This document shows, one piece after another, positions 26,060 through 38,664 of a DNA stretch of 64,000 nucleotides. The translations under genes and the position numbers were made by a program. The DNA is from Oceaniglobus trochenteri (GTDB taxonomy: Bacteria; Pseudomonadota; Alphaproteobacteria; Rhodobacterales; Rhodobacteraceae). The stretch spans positions 62,001 through 126,000 of the forward strand of contig NZ_JACNMM010000005.1 of assembly GCF_020529025.1 (NCBI RefSeq), given 5' to 3'. Position 1 is the stretch's first letter, and each line of letters opens with the position of its first letter. The notes under the pieces were generated by a model. That model saw nothing but the letters and a program-made list of their open reading frames with translations, was not told the DNA's origin and did not search any database.

Positions 26060-26620
26060 ATGAAAACTCATTCCCGGCGCGCGGTTCTGGCCGGTGCGGC
26101 ATCGACGGCATTCTTCGGCGCGGCCTGTTCCAACGGGCTTGGCAGTCGCGGGGCCGAAACCATTGATGCCCGCGTGGCCAGCTCTCTTCGGTTTCTCTAT
26201 TCCACCTATCCCGCCACCCAGGATCTGCGCGACAAGGCGGCGGGCCAGCTGGTCATGCCCCTGGTGACCGAGGCGGGCCTTGGCATCGGCGGCAGCTACG
26301 GGCGCGGCGCGCTGCAGGTCGCGGGCAGCACGATCGACTATTATTCGGCCACCCAGGCCAGTGTCGGGTTGCAGATCGGGGCACAGCAATATGCCCATGT
26401 GCTGTTCTTCATGACCAACGATGCGCTTTACAACTTCCGCAACTCGCCCGGCTGGTCCGCCGGGGCGGACGTGCAATATGCGGTGAACGATCAGGCCGGC
26501 AACCTTTCGGCCGATACCACCACATCGCTGTCGCCGGTCATCGCTGTGATCTTCGGTCAGGCGGGCCTGATTGCGGGGGCCACGGTGAAGGGCACGAAAT
26601 ACAACCGCATCATTCCCTGA
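26060..26620 (+). CDS. SYLF/Ysc84-domain lipoprotein with Tat-type signal, 186 aa
   Basis: Residues 1-22 form a signal with a twin-arginine (SRRAVLAGA) and a lipobox-like FFGAAC, making Cys23 the likely lipidated residue. The rest is a SYLF (Ysc84, lipid-binding) domain with GLGIGGSYGRG and SVGLQIGAQQ. Bacterial members are outer-membrane or periplasmic proteins of unknown function. It stands alone between hemB and the aminotransferase. Confidence 0.82.
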   Translation: MKTHSRRAVLAGAASTAFFGAACSNGLGSRGAETIDARVASSLRFLYSTYPATQDLRDKAAGQLVMPLVTEAGLGIGGSYGRGALQVAGSTIDYYSATQASVGLQIGAQQYAHVLFFMTNDALYNFRNSPGWSAGADVQYAVNDQAGNLSADTTTSLSPVIAVIFGQAGLIAGATVKGTKYNRIIP

Positions 26621-26681
26621 GGCTTTTCACCGGCGCAATGCCGGTCTAGGGTCGCGCGGCCCCAACACGAAAGGTCGCGCG

Positions 26682-27878
26682 ATGCCCCTGATCCTGAACT
26701 CCGACATGGCCGGCACATTTCCCCCGCCGGTGATGGAGGCGCGCCGCTGGCTGGCCCAGGCCAGCTTCTCGCAGGATCGTCCGCTGATCAACGTTTCCCA
26801 GGCCGCCCCCGTCGCCCCTCCACCCGAGGCGATGCGCGCCGCCATGGCCGAAACCATCATGCACACCCCCCAAGCCCACCTCTACGGCCCCGTTCTTGGC
26901 CTCCCCGAGTTGCGCGCCGAGGTGGCAGGACGGTGGAGCGCGGCCTATGGCGGCAACGTGGCGCCCGAACAGGTGGCCATCACCTCGGGTTGCAACCAGG
27001 CCTTCGCGGCGGCAATCGCCACCATTGCCGGCAAAGGGGATGAGGTTATCCTCCCAACCCCTTGGTATTTCAACCATAAAATGTGGCTCGACATGAGCGG
27101 GATAACCACCGTGCCGCTGCGCGCCGGCGACGGCCTGATCCCCGATGCCGCGGCCTGTGCGGCACTGATCACCCCGCGCACCAAGGCCATTGTTCTGGTC
27201 ACCCCCAACAATCCGGGCGGTGCCGAATACCCCGCCGAAACCCTGCGGGCCTTTGGCGAACTGGCCCGCTCGCGCGGTGTGACGCTGATCCTGGATGAAA
27301 CCTATCGCGATTTCGACAGCCGCAGCGGCGCCCCCCATGACCTGTTCACCGATCCCGACTGGGACGAGGTGCTGATCCAGCTTTATTCCTTCTCCAAGGC
27401 CTACCGGTTGACGGGCCATCGCGTGGGCGCCCTGACGGCCAGCGCGGCGCGGCTGGCCCAGGTTGAGAAGTTTCTCGATACGGTGACGATCTGCCCCAAC
27501 CAGCTGGGCCAATATGCCGCCCTTTGGGGCATGCAGAACCTGGATGAATGGCTGGCAGGTGAGCGGGACGAGATCCTTGACCGGCGCGCCGCCATCGAAG
27601 AGGGGTTCGCCCGGCTGCCCGGCTGGAAACTGCTGGGGTGTGGCGCCTATTTCGCCTATGTCGAACACCCTTTCGACATAGCCTCGGATGCCCTGGCCCA
27701 AAGGCTGGTACACGATGCCGGGGTTCTTCTGCTGCCCGGCACCATGTTCACGCCCGAAAACGACCCCTCGGGCAAACACCAGCTGCGCATTGCCTTTGCC
27801 AATGTCGACCGCGCCGGGATCGGGCAGCTTTACGACAGGCTTGCCCCCCTGGCCTTTGAACGGCGCAAAGGGGGCTGA
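26682..27878 (+). CDS. Class I/II PLP-dependent aminotransferase, 398 aa
   Basis: Fold type I aminotransferase. The pyridoxal phosphate lysine is K239 in YSFSKAYRLTGHRVG; the substrate Asn in VTPNNPGG (174-181) and the DETYRDF segment (205-211) that holds the cofactor are intact. The substrate is not defined by sequence; aspartate or aromatic aminotransferase types are possible. An AAAGG site precedes the ATG. Convergent with hflX. Confidence 0.87.
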   Translation: MPLILNSDMAGTFPPPVMEARRWLAQASFSQDRPLINVSQAAPVAPPPEAMRAAMAETIMHTPQAHLYGPVLGLPELRAEVAGRWSAAYGGNVAPEQVAITSGCNQAFAAAIATIAGKGDEVILPTPWYFNHKMWLDMSGITTVPLRAGDGLIPDAAACAALITPRTKAIVLVTPNNPGGAEYPAETLRAFGELARSRGVTLILDETYRDFDSRSGAPHDLFTDPDWDEVLIQLYSFSKAYRLTGHRVGALTASAARLAQVEKFLDTVTICPNQLGQYAALWGMQNLDEWLAGERDEILDRRAAIEEGFARLPGWKLLGCGAYFAYVEHPFDIASDALAQRLVHDAGVLLLPGTMFTPENDPSGKHQLRIAFANVDRAGIGQLYDRLAPLAFERRKGG

Positions 27879-27917
27879 CCTCCCCCTTTTCCGGCGCGGG
27901 ACAGTGGCCTTGCCGGT

Positions 27918-29192
27918 TCAGAGGTTGCGGAACTGGTGTTCCTGGCGCGGGGTCCACATGACCGTGATGGCAAAGCCTTCGTCGGTCTGCTGTTCGTCCT
28001 CGACCACGCCCTGTTCGTGCAGCCAGGCACGCTTGCGCCCCTCGCTGAAGGACAGCGTCAACTTGCGTTCGCTGCGTTCGTCGTCAAGCGCATTGGCGAT
28101 GGCGTCATAAAAGGCATCCAACCCCGCCCCGGTCAGCGCCGATACCGGCAGGACATCCTCCTGCCGTGTCGCCAGGGTTTCCAGCGCCTCGCGGGCGTCG
28201 GGTTCCAGCGTGTCGATCTTGTTCCACAGTTCAAGCTGCGGAATCTCGCCATCGACGCCAAGCTGCTTCAGGATGGCGCCCACGTCCTCGGCCTGTTCCT
28301 CGGTGTTGGAATGGGCGATGTCGCGCACATGACAGATCAGGTCGGCGCCCAGCACCTCTTCCAGGGTGGCGCGGAAGGCGGCGACAAGCTGGGTCGGCAG
28401 GTCCGAGATGAAGCCCACGGTATCAGACAGGATCACCTTCTTGCCCGACGGCAGTTCGACCCCCCGCATCGTCGGATCGAGGGTGGCAAACAGCATGTCC
28501 TCGGCCATGACGCTGGCACCGGTCATCCGGTTGAACAGCGTCGATTTCCCGGCGTTGGTATAGCCCACCAGCGCCACGATCGGGTAAGGCACCTTGGCGC
28601 GCGCCGCGCGGTGCAATTCGCGCGTCTTCACCACCTTGGCCAGCTGCTTTTTGAGGCGCGTCAGCTGTTCGTCGATAGCGCGGCGGTCGGCCTCGATCTG
28701 GGTTTCGCCGGGGCCACCGACAAAGCCAAGCCCGCCGCGCTGGCGCTCCAGGTGGGTCCAGGCCCGCACCAGGCGCGTGCGCTGATAGGTCAGCGCCGCC
28801 ATTTCCACCTGCAACACACCCTCGCGGGTGCGGGCACGGTCGCTGAAAATCTCGAGGATCAGGCCGGTCCGGTCAAGAAGCTTGACCTTCCATTCCTTCT
28901 CGAGGTTGCGTTGCTGCACCGGCGACACCGGGCCGTCGATCAGGACAAGCCCGACCTCGGCATCGTGAAGGCGCTGCTTCAGTTCGGCAATCTTGCCCTT
29001 GCCGAACAGCATGCCGGGCTGCACCTTGGGCAACCGCACGACTTCGCTGCCCACGACCTCAAGATCGGGAAGTGCGGCGGCCAGCGCGGTAGCCTCGTCC
29101 AGGGCCACCTCGGGGTCGCGCCTTTCACGATCCGACTTGATGTCGGGGTGCAGTACCCAGGCGCGCATGGCCTGGACTGCCGTTTCATCCAT
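27918..29192 (-). CDS. hflX: GTPase HflX, 424 aa
   Basis: Ribosome-associated GTPase that splits stalled or heat-damaged ribosomes. The N-terminal HflX domain (1-190) contains LIDGPVSPVQQRNLEKEW; the G domain has the P-loop GYTNAGKSTLFN and DTVGFISDLP. It is the last gene of the ntr-trk-hfq block, only 2 bp after hfq. Confidence 0.95.
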   Translation of the reverse strand: MDETAVQAMRAWVLHPDIKSDRERRDPEVALDEATALAAALPDLEVVGSEVVRLPKVQPGMLFGKGKIAELKQRLHDAEVGLVLIDGPVSPVQQRNLEKEWKVKLLDRTGLILEIFSDRARTREGVLQVEMAALTYQRTRLVRAWTHLERQRGGLGFVGGPGETQIEADRRAIDEQLTRLKKQLAKVVKTRELHRAARAKVPYPIVALVGYTNAGKSTLFNRMTGASVMAEDMLFATLDPTMRGVELPSGKKVILSDTVGFISDLPTQLVAAFRATLEEVLGADLICHVRDIAHSNTEEQAEDVGAILKQLGVDGEIPQLELWNKIDTLEPDAREALETLATRQEDVLPVSALTGAGLDAFYDAIANALDDERSERKLTLSFSEGRKRAWLHEQGVVEDEQQTDEGFAITVMWTPRQEHQFRNL

Positions 29193-29194
29193 GA

Positions 29195-29428
29195 TTATTC
29201 TTCACCGTCATACAGGTTGATCGGCGAGGCCGGCATGATCGTCGAAATCGCATGCTTGTAGACCAGTTGCGACTGACCGTCGCGGCGCAGCAGCACGCAG
29301 AAATTGTCGAACCAGGTGATCACACCCTGAAGCTTGACCCCGTTGATCAGGAAAATGGTGACCGGAACCTTGGTCTTCCGTACGTGATTCAAGAAAGCGT
29401 CTTGCAAATTCTGTCTGTCGCCAGCCAT
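29195..29428 (-). CDS. hfq: RNA chaperone Hfq, 77 aa
   Basis: Hexameric Sm-like protein that pairs small RNAs with mRNAs. Sm1 ([18 protein letters not shown]) and Sm2 (the YKHAIS motif) are complete, and the C-terminal tail is short, as in alphaproteobacteria. The start [12 protein letters not shown] at 29428 fits the family. hfq-hflX is a widespread pair. In Azorhizobium and Rhodobacter relatives Hfq (NrfA) is needed for nifA expression, in keeping with the upstream ntr genes. Confidence 0.97.
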   Translation of the reverse strand: MAGDRQNLQDAFLNHVRKTKVPVTIFLINGVKLQGVITWFDNFCVLLRRDGQSQLVYKHAISTIMPASPINLYDGEE

Positions 29429-29559
29429 TTCCCCGTCCAAACCTTTATTCTTGGCCCGCCCCGATGGCAGGCATACTTCAAACGAGGCCAATATGATGCG
29501 GGATCGGCCGAGAATCCAGTGCAAATAGGCGGTTGAGGCAAAGTTGCGCTCAGCCCGTG

Positions 29560-31071
29560 TCAGCGCCGCCAGAAATCGGGGTTCAGCAGCGCAATCAGCG
29601 CCAGGGTTTCCATCCGGCCCAGCACCATGGCCGCGGCGAAGATCAGCCGCGCGCCATCGCCCAGCTCCGCCAGCACGATAGGTTCGCCCGCCGCAAGGGT
29701 GACAAGCGGCCCGGTGGTCGACAGCGCGGCGATGGTCAGGATGGTGGCCTTTTCAAAACCGATCCCCACCAGCGACAGCGCCAGCATGACCAGGGCGATC
29801 GACAGGGCGAACAGCATGAAGAACACCCAGGCGACATAGGCACCCTCCCGGCGGATGCGCCGCGCCACGGTGCCGGCCCCGCCGACCGAGGTGGGATGGA
29901 CCAACTTCTCAAGCTCGCGCACGCCGTGCTTGTAAAGCGCGTAGATGCGCAAAAGCTTGACGCCCCCCGCGGTGGTGGCCACGCCGCCCCCGATCAGCGC
30001 CAGCCCCATGAGAACCAGCCCCGGCGTTTCCAGCCCCGACCAGAAGCGCGCCGTGTCCCACTCGGCGCTTTCGAACCCCGTGGTGGTCAGGAACGATAGC
30101 GTGGTGAAGACCGCCCCCCAAAGCGCGCGCAACGCATGGTCCAGCGTGATGGAACCGTCAATTTCATAGGCCCCGGCCCAGTGGCGCAGGAACAGGAACA
30201 GCGGCAGGGCGGTGACGCAGAACAGCCCCATCTGGATTTCCGGATCGCGCCGCAACCGGTCAAGCCCGTGACCCGCGCCTTCGGTCGAAAAGGTCCGCCG
30301 CGAGACCGCGAAGAACAGGAAAAGGAAGATCAGCATCTCGCCGCCAAGGCCGCCATCGCCGCCCTGCCCCGTGGTGATGCCGCTGGTGGCCAGGGTCGAC
30401 ATGGCGCGACAAACAGCCGCCAGCGGCGTTTCCCCCGCCACCAGAAGCCCGATCCAGAGCGTGAGCGTCAGCGCGCCATAGATCGGCGCAAGGCGCGCAC
30501 CAAAGCGCATCAGGCGCTGCGAACCGTCGGCAACGCGGGTGATCTGGGCCGCCGCGGGATTCGTGCCTTCACCGATTCCCCCGCCCGACAGCACCTCGAA
30601 CCCGCCGAGGTTCATGGGGGCGATCAGCGCCACCGCCGTCACCCAGACCATCAAGCCCCCCAGCCACCCCACCATGGCCCGCCACAGATGAAGCGAGTCG
30701 GGCAGGCGCGCCGGTTCGTAAAGCGTGGCGCCCGTGGTGGTCATGCTGGACACCATTTCAAACCAGGCGCTGCTGAACCTTGTGCTTTGCAAGGCTTCGT
30801 AAAAGGGCACCGCCATCAGCGCGGGCACCACGGTGAAGGCCGCCACAAGCGCGATGAGATAGCCCCGCGCCCGCCGCCGCACCACCATGCCGTCGGTAGC
30901 AAAGGCGATCAGCGCGATGATCACCGCGAACAGCAGGAAGGAATAGAAGAAGGCCCGCGCGACATGCAGATCGCGCACCGCATAGGCGTGAACGGCGGGC
31001 ACGATCATCGCCAGGGTGGCGATGCCCATCAGGACCACGATCAGTGGCAGGCGTGTCAGAAGGCCGTGCAT
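29560..31071 (-). CDS. trkH: Trk potassium transporter membrane subunit TrkH, 503 aa
   Basis: Polytopic K+ uptake protein with the repeated helix-pore-helix layout of the Trk/Ktr family; pore-loop segments such as [10 protein letters not shown] and [10 protein letters not shown] are visible. It works with the cytoplasmic TrkA encoded 10 bp upstream. The start at 31071 ([10 protein letters not shown]) avoids overlap into trkA. Confidence 0.93.
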   Translation of the reverse strand: MHGLLTRLPLIVVLMGIATLAMIVPAVHAYAVRDLHVARAFFYSFLLFAVIIALIAFATDGMVVRRRARGYLIALVAAFTVVPALMAVPFYEALQSTRFSSAWFEMVSSMTTTGATLYEPARLPDSLHLWRAMVGWLGGLMVWVTAVALIAPMNLGGFEVLSGGGIGEGTNPAAAQITRVADGSQRLMRFGARLAPIYGALTLTLWIGLLVAGETPLAAVCRAMSTLATSGITTGQGGDGGLGGEMLIFLFLFFAVSRRTFSTEGAGHGLDRLRRDPEIQMGLFCVTALPLFLFLRHWAGAYEIDGSITLDHALRALWGAVFTTLSFLTTTGFESAEWDTARFWSGLETPGLVLMGLALIGGGVATTAGGVKLLRIYALYKHGVRELEKLVHPTSVGGAGTVARRIRREGAYVAWVFFMLFALSIALVMLALSLVGIGFEKATILTIAALSTTGPLVTLAAGEPIVLAELGDGARLIFAAAMVLGRMETLALIALLNPDFWRR

Positions 31072-31081
31072 CACTGGGCCA

Positions 31082-32458
31082 TCAGAAGAAATCGATGCTG
31101 ACCTGGAACAGCCGCTCGACCTCGGGGACATCGCCCGCCATGGCGAACAGAACGATCAGGTCGCCCTCTTCGATCCGGGTGCTGCCGCGTGGTGTCACCA
31201 CGGTATCACCCTTCTGGACCGCGCCCACCAGCACGCCCTCGGGGAATTCGATGTCGCGCACCAGTTGCCCCGCGATGGGCGAGGTTGACAGCACCTGCGC
31301 CTCGATCACCTCGGCCTCGGCGTCGCCGATGGAATAGACCCCGCGCACCCGGCCCTGCCGGATGTGGCGCAGGATCGACGACACGGTGGTGGAGCGCGGG
31401 TTGATGAAGGCGTCGATGTCCAGCGGCCCCATGAGGGATTGCAGCGTCGGATCGTTCACAAGGCAGATGGCCATCTTGCAGCCCGCCGCCTTGGCCCGCA
31501 CCGCGGCCAGCACGTTCACCTTGTCATCGTCGGTGACGGCCAGAACCGCGTCGGCCTTGCCGATGCTGGCCTCGTTCAGAAGCTCCATGTTCAATCCGTC
31601 GCCATGCAGCACGATGGTACGCTCCAGCAGGTCGGCGGCGCGTTCGGCGATGGGGCGCGAGCGTTCGATCACCTTCACGCGCACCCGCTCGGTCCGCTTC
31701 TCCAGAGTCGAGGCCACGGAAAGCCCCACGTTGCCACCGCCGATGATGACGACGCGGTGCTGCTTGGCGAAACTCTTGCCGAAGATTTCCAGCGTGCGGT
31801 TCACGTCCTCGCGGTGGGACAGGACATAGATCTGGTCGTCGGCGAACAGCTGATCGCCGGCATCGGGCGCGAACAAGGCGCCCTTGCGCCGCACCCCCAC
31901 CACGACCGCCCGCAGGGTCGAAAACAGGTCGGTCAACTGGCGCAGCGGCGTGTTCAGAACCGGGCAATCATCGTCCAGCGCGATGCCCAGAAGCTGGGTC
32001 TGCCCGCCAAGGAAACTTTGGGTATCAAAGGCGACGGGGGCGGCCAGACGGCGCAGGGCGGCCTCGGCCACCTCGCGCTCGGGCGAAATCACCACGTCGA
32101 TCGGCATGTGGTCGCGCCGGTAAAGATCCGAGTAGATCGCGTTCAGGTAACTTTGCGACCGCAGCCGCGCGATCTTGCGGGGCACGGCGAAAACCGAATG
32201 GGCGACCTGGCAGGTGACCATGTTCACCTCGTCGCTGTGGGTGGCGGCGATCACCATGTCGGCATCGCGCGCCCCGGCCCGATCCAGAATGTCGGGATAG
32301 CTGGCGAAACCGGCAATGCCCTGCACATCCAGCGTGTCGGTGGCGCGGCGCACCAGGTCGACGTCCTTGTCCACCACGGTCACGTCGTTGCGTTCGCCCG
32401 ACAGATGCTTGGCGATCTGCCATCCGACCTGACCGGCGCCGCAGATGATAACCTTCAT
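31082..32458 (-). CDS. trkA: Trk system NAD-binding regulatory protein TrkA, 458 aa
   Basis: Peripheral gating ring of the Trk channel. Two RCK_N/RCK_C repeats are visible: GAGQVGWQIAKHL at residue 7 and GGGNVGLSVAS near 240 are the two NAD-binding turns. Length is standard. Located between the hydrolase gene and trkH on the minus strand. Confidence 0.95.
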   Translation of the reverse strand: MKVIICGAGQVGWQIAKHLSGERNDVTVVDKDVDLVRRATDTLDVQGIAGFASYPDILDRAGARDADMVIAATHSDEVNMVTCQVAHSVFAVPRKIARLRSQSYLNAIYSDLYRRDHMPIDVVISPEREVAEAALRRLAAPVAFDTQSFLGGQTQLLGIALDDDCPVLNTPLRQLTDLFSTLRAVVVGVRRKGALFAPDAGDQLFADDQIYVLSHREDVNRTLEIFGKSFAKQHRVVIIGGGNVGLSVASTLEKRTERVRVKVIERSRPIAERAADLLERTIVLHGDGLNMELLNEASIGKADAVLAVTDDDKVNVLAAVRAKAAGCKMAICLVNDPTLQSLMGPLDIDAFINPRSTTVSSILRHIRQGRVRGVYSIGDAEAEVIEAQVLSTSPIAGQLVRDIEFPEGVLVGAVQKGDTVVTPRGSTRIEEGDLIVLFAMAGDVPEVERLFQVSIDFF

Positions 32459-32579
32459 GCCTCGTCTCCTTCCGGGGGTCCGCAGTGGACAGCCCCGGCC
32501 TTCGGTGAAACCCTTCCGAGGCCATAGTCATCGCAAGAGCGCCCGGGGGACGCAATGCCAAACCGGCCCGCCTGCCGGG

Positions 32580-33476
32580 TCATGCGCCCTGCCCGGTTCT
32601 GTCGCGCCACGGCGCGTCGCCCCTGCCGGGCCGATCCAGAAAATCGGTCAGGGCGGCAACGAAGGCGTCGTGGTTCTGGCGCATGGGCACATGGCCGCCG
32701 GGCAGGATGGCAAGCCGGGCGTCGGGCATCCTGTCGGCCGCCTGCCGCGCATCCGCCAGCGGGATCAGCGGATCGCGCCGCCCGTGGATCAGCAGCGTCG
32801 GCAGGGCGATCTGCCCCACCCTTTCGCTGTAATCGGTGCGCAGGCCGCTGCGCGAAATCTCGCGGCGGGCGAAGCCGTCAAAGCTGCGCCGCCGATTCTG
32901 GACCTGCGCGGCGCGCATCAGATCATCGGTTTCGCTCCGCGCAAGGCGCAGCCGCGCATAGGACAGGTGCAGGGCCAGCCGGGCAAACAGCCGGCTTTGC
33001 GCCGCCGCGCGATAGAACAGGCCCGCCGACCGCCCCTGTACCAGCCGCGCCACGACGGGGTGCATCCCGGCCCGCGCCGACAGCCCGTAGGCATCCACCA
33101 GCACCAGCCGCCCGATCCGTTCGGGGTGGTTCAGCGCGCACCAAAGCGCGATTCCGCCCCCCATGGAGAGCCCGGCCAGATCGACCCGCGCCAGCCCCAT
33201 CGCATCGAGAAACCCGATCAGCCAGGTGCCGAAATCCTCAAGGTCATGGGCCCCGTCGAACCCCGCGCTGGCGCCATAACCGGGCAGATCGGGCACGATG
33301 ACCCGCCGCCTGTCGGCCAGTTGTGCCGCAACCCGCGACCAGCTGTAATCGGCCTGGTCGATGATTCCGCCATGCAACAGCAACAGCGGCAGATGCCCGT
33401 CGTCCTGCCGGGGGCCGTGGTCGGCCAGCGTGATATCACGCCCGGCGACGCGGGTTCGGGCGTTGACGAAGGTCAT
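32580..33476 (-). CDS. Alpha/beta hydrolase, 298 aa
   Basis: Serine hydrolase fold with the oxyanion motif LLHGGIIDQADYSW near 35, the nucleophile elbow GLSMGGG near residue 100, an acid in GRRDPLIPL and the final histidine in LPGGHVPMR. The substrate is unknown. It starts 3 bp after the ntrX stop, so it is cotranscribed with the nitrogen regulators, an insertion relative to the usual ntrX-trkA order. Confidence 0.85.
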   Translation of the reverse strand: MTFVNARTRVAGRDITLADHGPRQDDGHLPLLLLHGGIIDQADYSWSRVAAQLADRRRVIVPDLPGYGASAGFDGAHDLEDFGTWLIGFLDAMGLARVDLAGLSMGGGIALWCALNHPERIGRLVLVDAYGLSARAGMHPVVARLVQGRSAGLFYRAAAQSRLFARLALHLSYARLRLARSETDDLMRAAQVQNRRRSFDGFARREISRSGLRTDYSERVGQIALPTLLIHGRRDPLIPLADARQAADRMPDARLAILPGGHVPMRQNHDAFVAALTDFLDRPGRGDAPWRDRTGQGA

Positions 33477-33479
33477 GGC

Positions 33480-34883
33480 TCAGCCGTCCACGTCCTCGAT
33501 ATGGGCGATGCGGCTGCCCAGCTTGTTGCTGGTCACCACGTTCAGCGATTTCAGCTTGCGGTGCAGGGCACTGCGCTCCATCCCGACAAAGGTGGCGGTG
33601 CGCGAGATATTGCCACCGAAGCGGTTGATCTGGGTCAGCAGATACTCGCGTTCGAACAGTTCGCGCGCCTCGCGCAGAGGCAGCGTGGCAAGCGAGCCGG
33701 ACAGCACGACGCGCCCGTCCTCTTCGGGTGCCGGTTCGGTGCCCGGCAACTCGCTGGCCGCGATTTCGCCCTTGTCACCGCCCAGGATCAGAACCCTTTC
33801 GATCACGTTCTTCAACTGGCGCACGTTGCCCGGCCACAGCATGGTCTGAAGCAGCGCGACGGCCTCTTCGCTGACCTTGCGCAGCGGCAGGCCCTGCACC
33901 TTGTTGAACCCGGCGATGAAATAATCGGCCAGTTCGGGAATATCCTCGCGCCTTTCGTCCAGGGCCGGCACGGCGATGGGCACGACGGCCAGGCGGTGGA
34001 ACAATTCCTGGCGGAAGCGGCCCAGCTTGATCTCCTGCATCAGGTCGCGATTGGTCGAACTGATGACCCGCATGTCAACCTTCACCTTGTCCGCACCACC
34101 GACCCGGGTGAAGGACTGATCCACCAGCACGCGCAGGATCTTGGATTGGGTGCCAAGGGGCATGTCCGCGACTTCGTCGAAGAACAGGATGCCGCCGTCC
34201 GCCTGTTCCAGAAGGCCGGGTTCGATGCCGCGCTCGGCGCTTTCGCGTCCGAACAGCACCTCTTCCATCCGTTCGGGCGCGATCGAGGCGGAACTGACCG
34301 AGACGAAAGGCGCATCGGCCCGGTTCGAATTGGCGTGGATATACCGCGCCGCCACTTCCTTGCCGCTGCCCGCAGGGCCGGTCAGCATCACCCGACCGTT
34401 CGACTTGGTGACCTTTTCAAGGTTCGATTTCAATGCCTTGAAGGCCGAGCTTGACCCGATCATCTCGGACACCGCGCCATCGCGCCGTTTCAGTTCCGAG
34501 TTTTCGCGCCGCAGCCGCGATGTTTCCATCGCGCGCCGGATCACCACCGTCAGCTGGTCGATGTTGAAGGGCTTTTCGATGAAATCATAGGCGCCCTGCT
34601 TGATCGCGGCGACGGCGATTTCCACGTTGCCATGCCCCGAGATGATGATGATCGGCACGCCCGGATGATCGCGCTTGGTGGCCTTGAGAATGTCGATCCC
34701 GTCCATCTGGCTGTCCTTCAGCCAGATATCCAGGATCATCAGCGCGGGCAGTTCCTTTGCAATCTCGGCCATGCATTGATCCGAGTTGCCCGCCAGCCGC
34801 GTTGAATACCCTTCGTCCTTCAGGATATCCGAGATCAGCTCGCGAATGTCGCGTTCGTCGTCGACGATGAGAATGTCACCCAT
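33480..34883 (-). CDS. ntrX: Nitrogen assimilation response regulator NtrX, 467 aa
   Basis: NtrC-family regulator paired with NtrY. The receiver domain has the phospho-acceptor D52 (MILDIWL). The AAA+ domain has the Walker A GPAGSGKEVAARY and FFDEVADMP. The Fis-type DNA-binding helix-turn-helix is at the C-terminus (RTATFVGMERSALHRKL). The sigma-54 contact motif GAFTGA is absent: RESAERGIEPG occupies its place, as commonly reported for alphaproteobacterial NtrX, so activation through sigma-54 is doubtful. Confidence 0.95.
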   Translation of the reverse strand: MGDILIVDDERDIRELISDILKDEGYSTRLAGNSDQCMAEIAKELPALMILDIWLKDSQMDGIDILKATKRDHPGVPIIIISGHGNVEIAVAAIKQGAYDFIEKPFNIDQLTVVIRRAMETSRLRRENSELKRRDGAVSEMIGSSSAFKALKSNLEKVTKSNGRVMLTGPAGSGKEVAARYIHANSNRADAPFVSVSSASIAPERMEEVLFGRESAERGIEPGLLEQADGGILFFDEVADMPLGTQSKILRVLVDQSFTRVGGADKVKVDMRVISSTNRDLMQEIKLGRFRQELFHRLAVVPIAVPALDERREDIPELADYFIAGFNKVQGLPLRKVSEEAVALLQTMLWPGNVRQLKNVIERVLILGGDKGEIAASELPGTEPAPEEDGRVVLSGSLATLPLREARELFEREYLLTQINRFGGNISRTATFVGMERSALHRKLKSLNVVTSNKLGSRIAHIEDVDG

Positions 34884-34898
34884 AACAATTGCCCTTCC

Positions 34899-37163
<2,265 letters not shown>

Positions 37164-37266
37164 GGGATGACCCCCTAATCAATGTGTCGCTTTGCGCGAC
37201 GTACCGCTCTGTTGGTGGTCTCTCTCCGGGGGTTGTTCCCGAATGGCCACACATTCTGTTGCGGTT

Positions 37267-38634
37267 TTACATCAATTTGCGGCGCCGTGTCACGCGAATA
37301 TCGAGGTCGGTGATCTTTTTCCGAAGTGTATTGCGGTTAATTCCCAAAAGATCGGCGCATTTCGCCTGATTTCCGCCCGATGCATCCAGCGCGATCTCGA
37401 TCAGCGGCGCTTCCACCTCGCGCAGGATGCGCTGGTAAAGGCCGGGGGGCGGCAGGACGCCGCCGTGCAGGTCGAAATAGCGTTTCAGGTGCCGGGCCAC
37501 CGAACCTGACAGCTTCTCGCCCGCCCCGCCTCCGGCCAGCGGTTCCATCGCCGGCTGGTGGGCCAGGACATTCTCGGCCTCGGCGCGGCTGATCTCTTCT
37601 TCGGTGCCGGTCACGACGATCCGGCGCAGGGTATTTTCCAGCTGGCGCACGTTGCCGGGCCAGCTGTAGGCGCGGATCAGGTCCATCGCGCTTTCGGAAA
37701 TGCGCCGCGCGGGCAGGCCCTCACGCTCGGCCCGGGCCAGGAAATGGGTGGCCAGAAGCGGGATGTCATCGACCCGTTCGCGCAGCGAGGGCACGGTGAT
37801 CGTCACTCCGCCCAGCCGATAGAACAGGTCCTGGCGGAACTCGCCCGCCTCCATCCGCTGTGCCAGATTGCCCTGGCTGGTGGCCATGATGCGCGGCGCG
37901 TTGTCGGTCAGGCTGTCCAGCATGCGCACGATGCGCGCCTGGGCCTCTTCGGTCAGGTCGCCCACCTCGTCGAACAGGATCGAACCGCCCCGCGCGCGGC
38001 TGATGATCGTGGCCGGGCCGTCCATCCCCGCCAGATCGCCCGCCCCCGCCACCACGAAGGGCAGCGACCGGCGATCCGAGAAATCGTGGATGGCCCGCGC
38101 GATCAGCGATTTGCCCGTCCCCGATTCGCCGGTGATCAGCACCGGCAGATCGGTGTTCATCACCCGCGCCACAAGACGGTAAAGCGCCTGCATGGCCGGG
38201 GTCCGCCCCACCAGAGGCAGGTCGTCACCGCCCGACGGTTCGCCTTCGGGGCGGGGTGTCGGGGCGCGGCGCCGCGCCTCGAGCGCGCGGGCCGAGCGTT
38301 TCATCAGATCGGGCAGATCGAAGGGCTTGGGCAGGTAGTCATAGGCGTCGGCCTCGGTCGCCTGGATCGCCGTCATGATGGTGTTCTGCGCCGAGATCAC
38401 GATCACCGGCAGGCCGGGGCGCAGTTCGGCAATCTGCGGCAGCGCCTCGATCCCGTTGCCGTCGGGCATGATGACATCCGAGATCACAAGGTCGCCCTTG
38501 CCCTCTTCGACCCAGCGCATCAGCGTGACCATCGAGGATGTCGCATGCACCTTGCACCCCGCCCGGGTCAGCGCCTGGGTCAGGACGGTGCGGATCGTGC
38601 GGTCATCGTCGGCGACAAGTACGGTTCCATCCAT
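37267..38634 (-). CDS. ntrC: Nitrogen regulation response regulator NtrC, 455 aa
   Basis: Activates nitrogen-starvation genes when phosphorylated by NtrB. Receiver aspartate D53 ([10 protein letters not shown]), AAA+ Walker [23 protein letters not shown] as Walker B, and a C-terminal Fis-type helix-turn-helix ([17 protein letters not shown]). The GAFTGA loop used to contact sigma-54 is deleted: the sequence passes directly from [10 protein letters not shown] to [10 protein letters not shown]. In R. capsulatus an NtrC of this kind activates the sigma-70 polymerase, so the same is expected here. Confidence 0.96.
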   Translation of the reverse strand: MDGTVLVADDDRTIRTVLTQALTRAGCKVHATSSMVTLMRWVEEGKGDLVISDVIMPDGNGIEALPQIAELRPGLPVIVISAQNTIMTAIQATEADAYDYLPKPFDLPDLMKRSARALEARRRAPTPRPEGEPSGGDDLPLVGRTPAMQALYRLVARVMNTDLPVLITGESGTGKSLIARAIHDFSDRRSLPFVVAGAGDLAGMDGPATIISRARGGSILFDEVGDLTEEAQARIVRMLDSLTDNAPRIMATSQGNLAQRMEAGEFRQDLFYRLGGVTITVPSLRERVDDIPLLATHFLARAEREGLPARRISESAMDLIRAYSWPGNVRQLENTLRRIVVTGTEEEISRAEAENVLAHQPAMEPLAGGGAGEKLSGSVARHLKRYFDLHGGVLPPPGLYQRILREVEAPLIEIALDASGGNQAKCADLLGINRNTLRKKITDLDIRVTRRRKLM

Positions 38635-38664
38635 GGTCTTACGGTCTTTCCTGTCGTTGGCACG

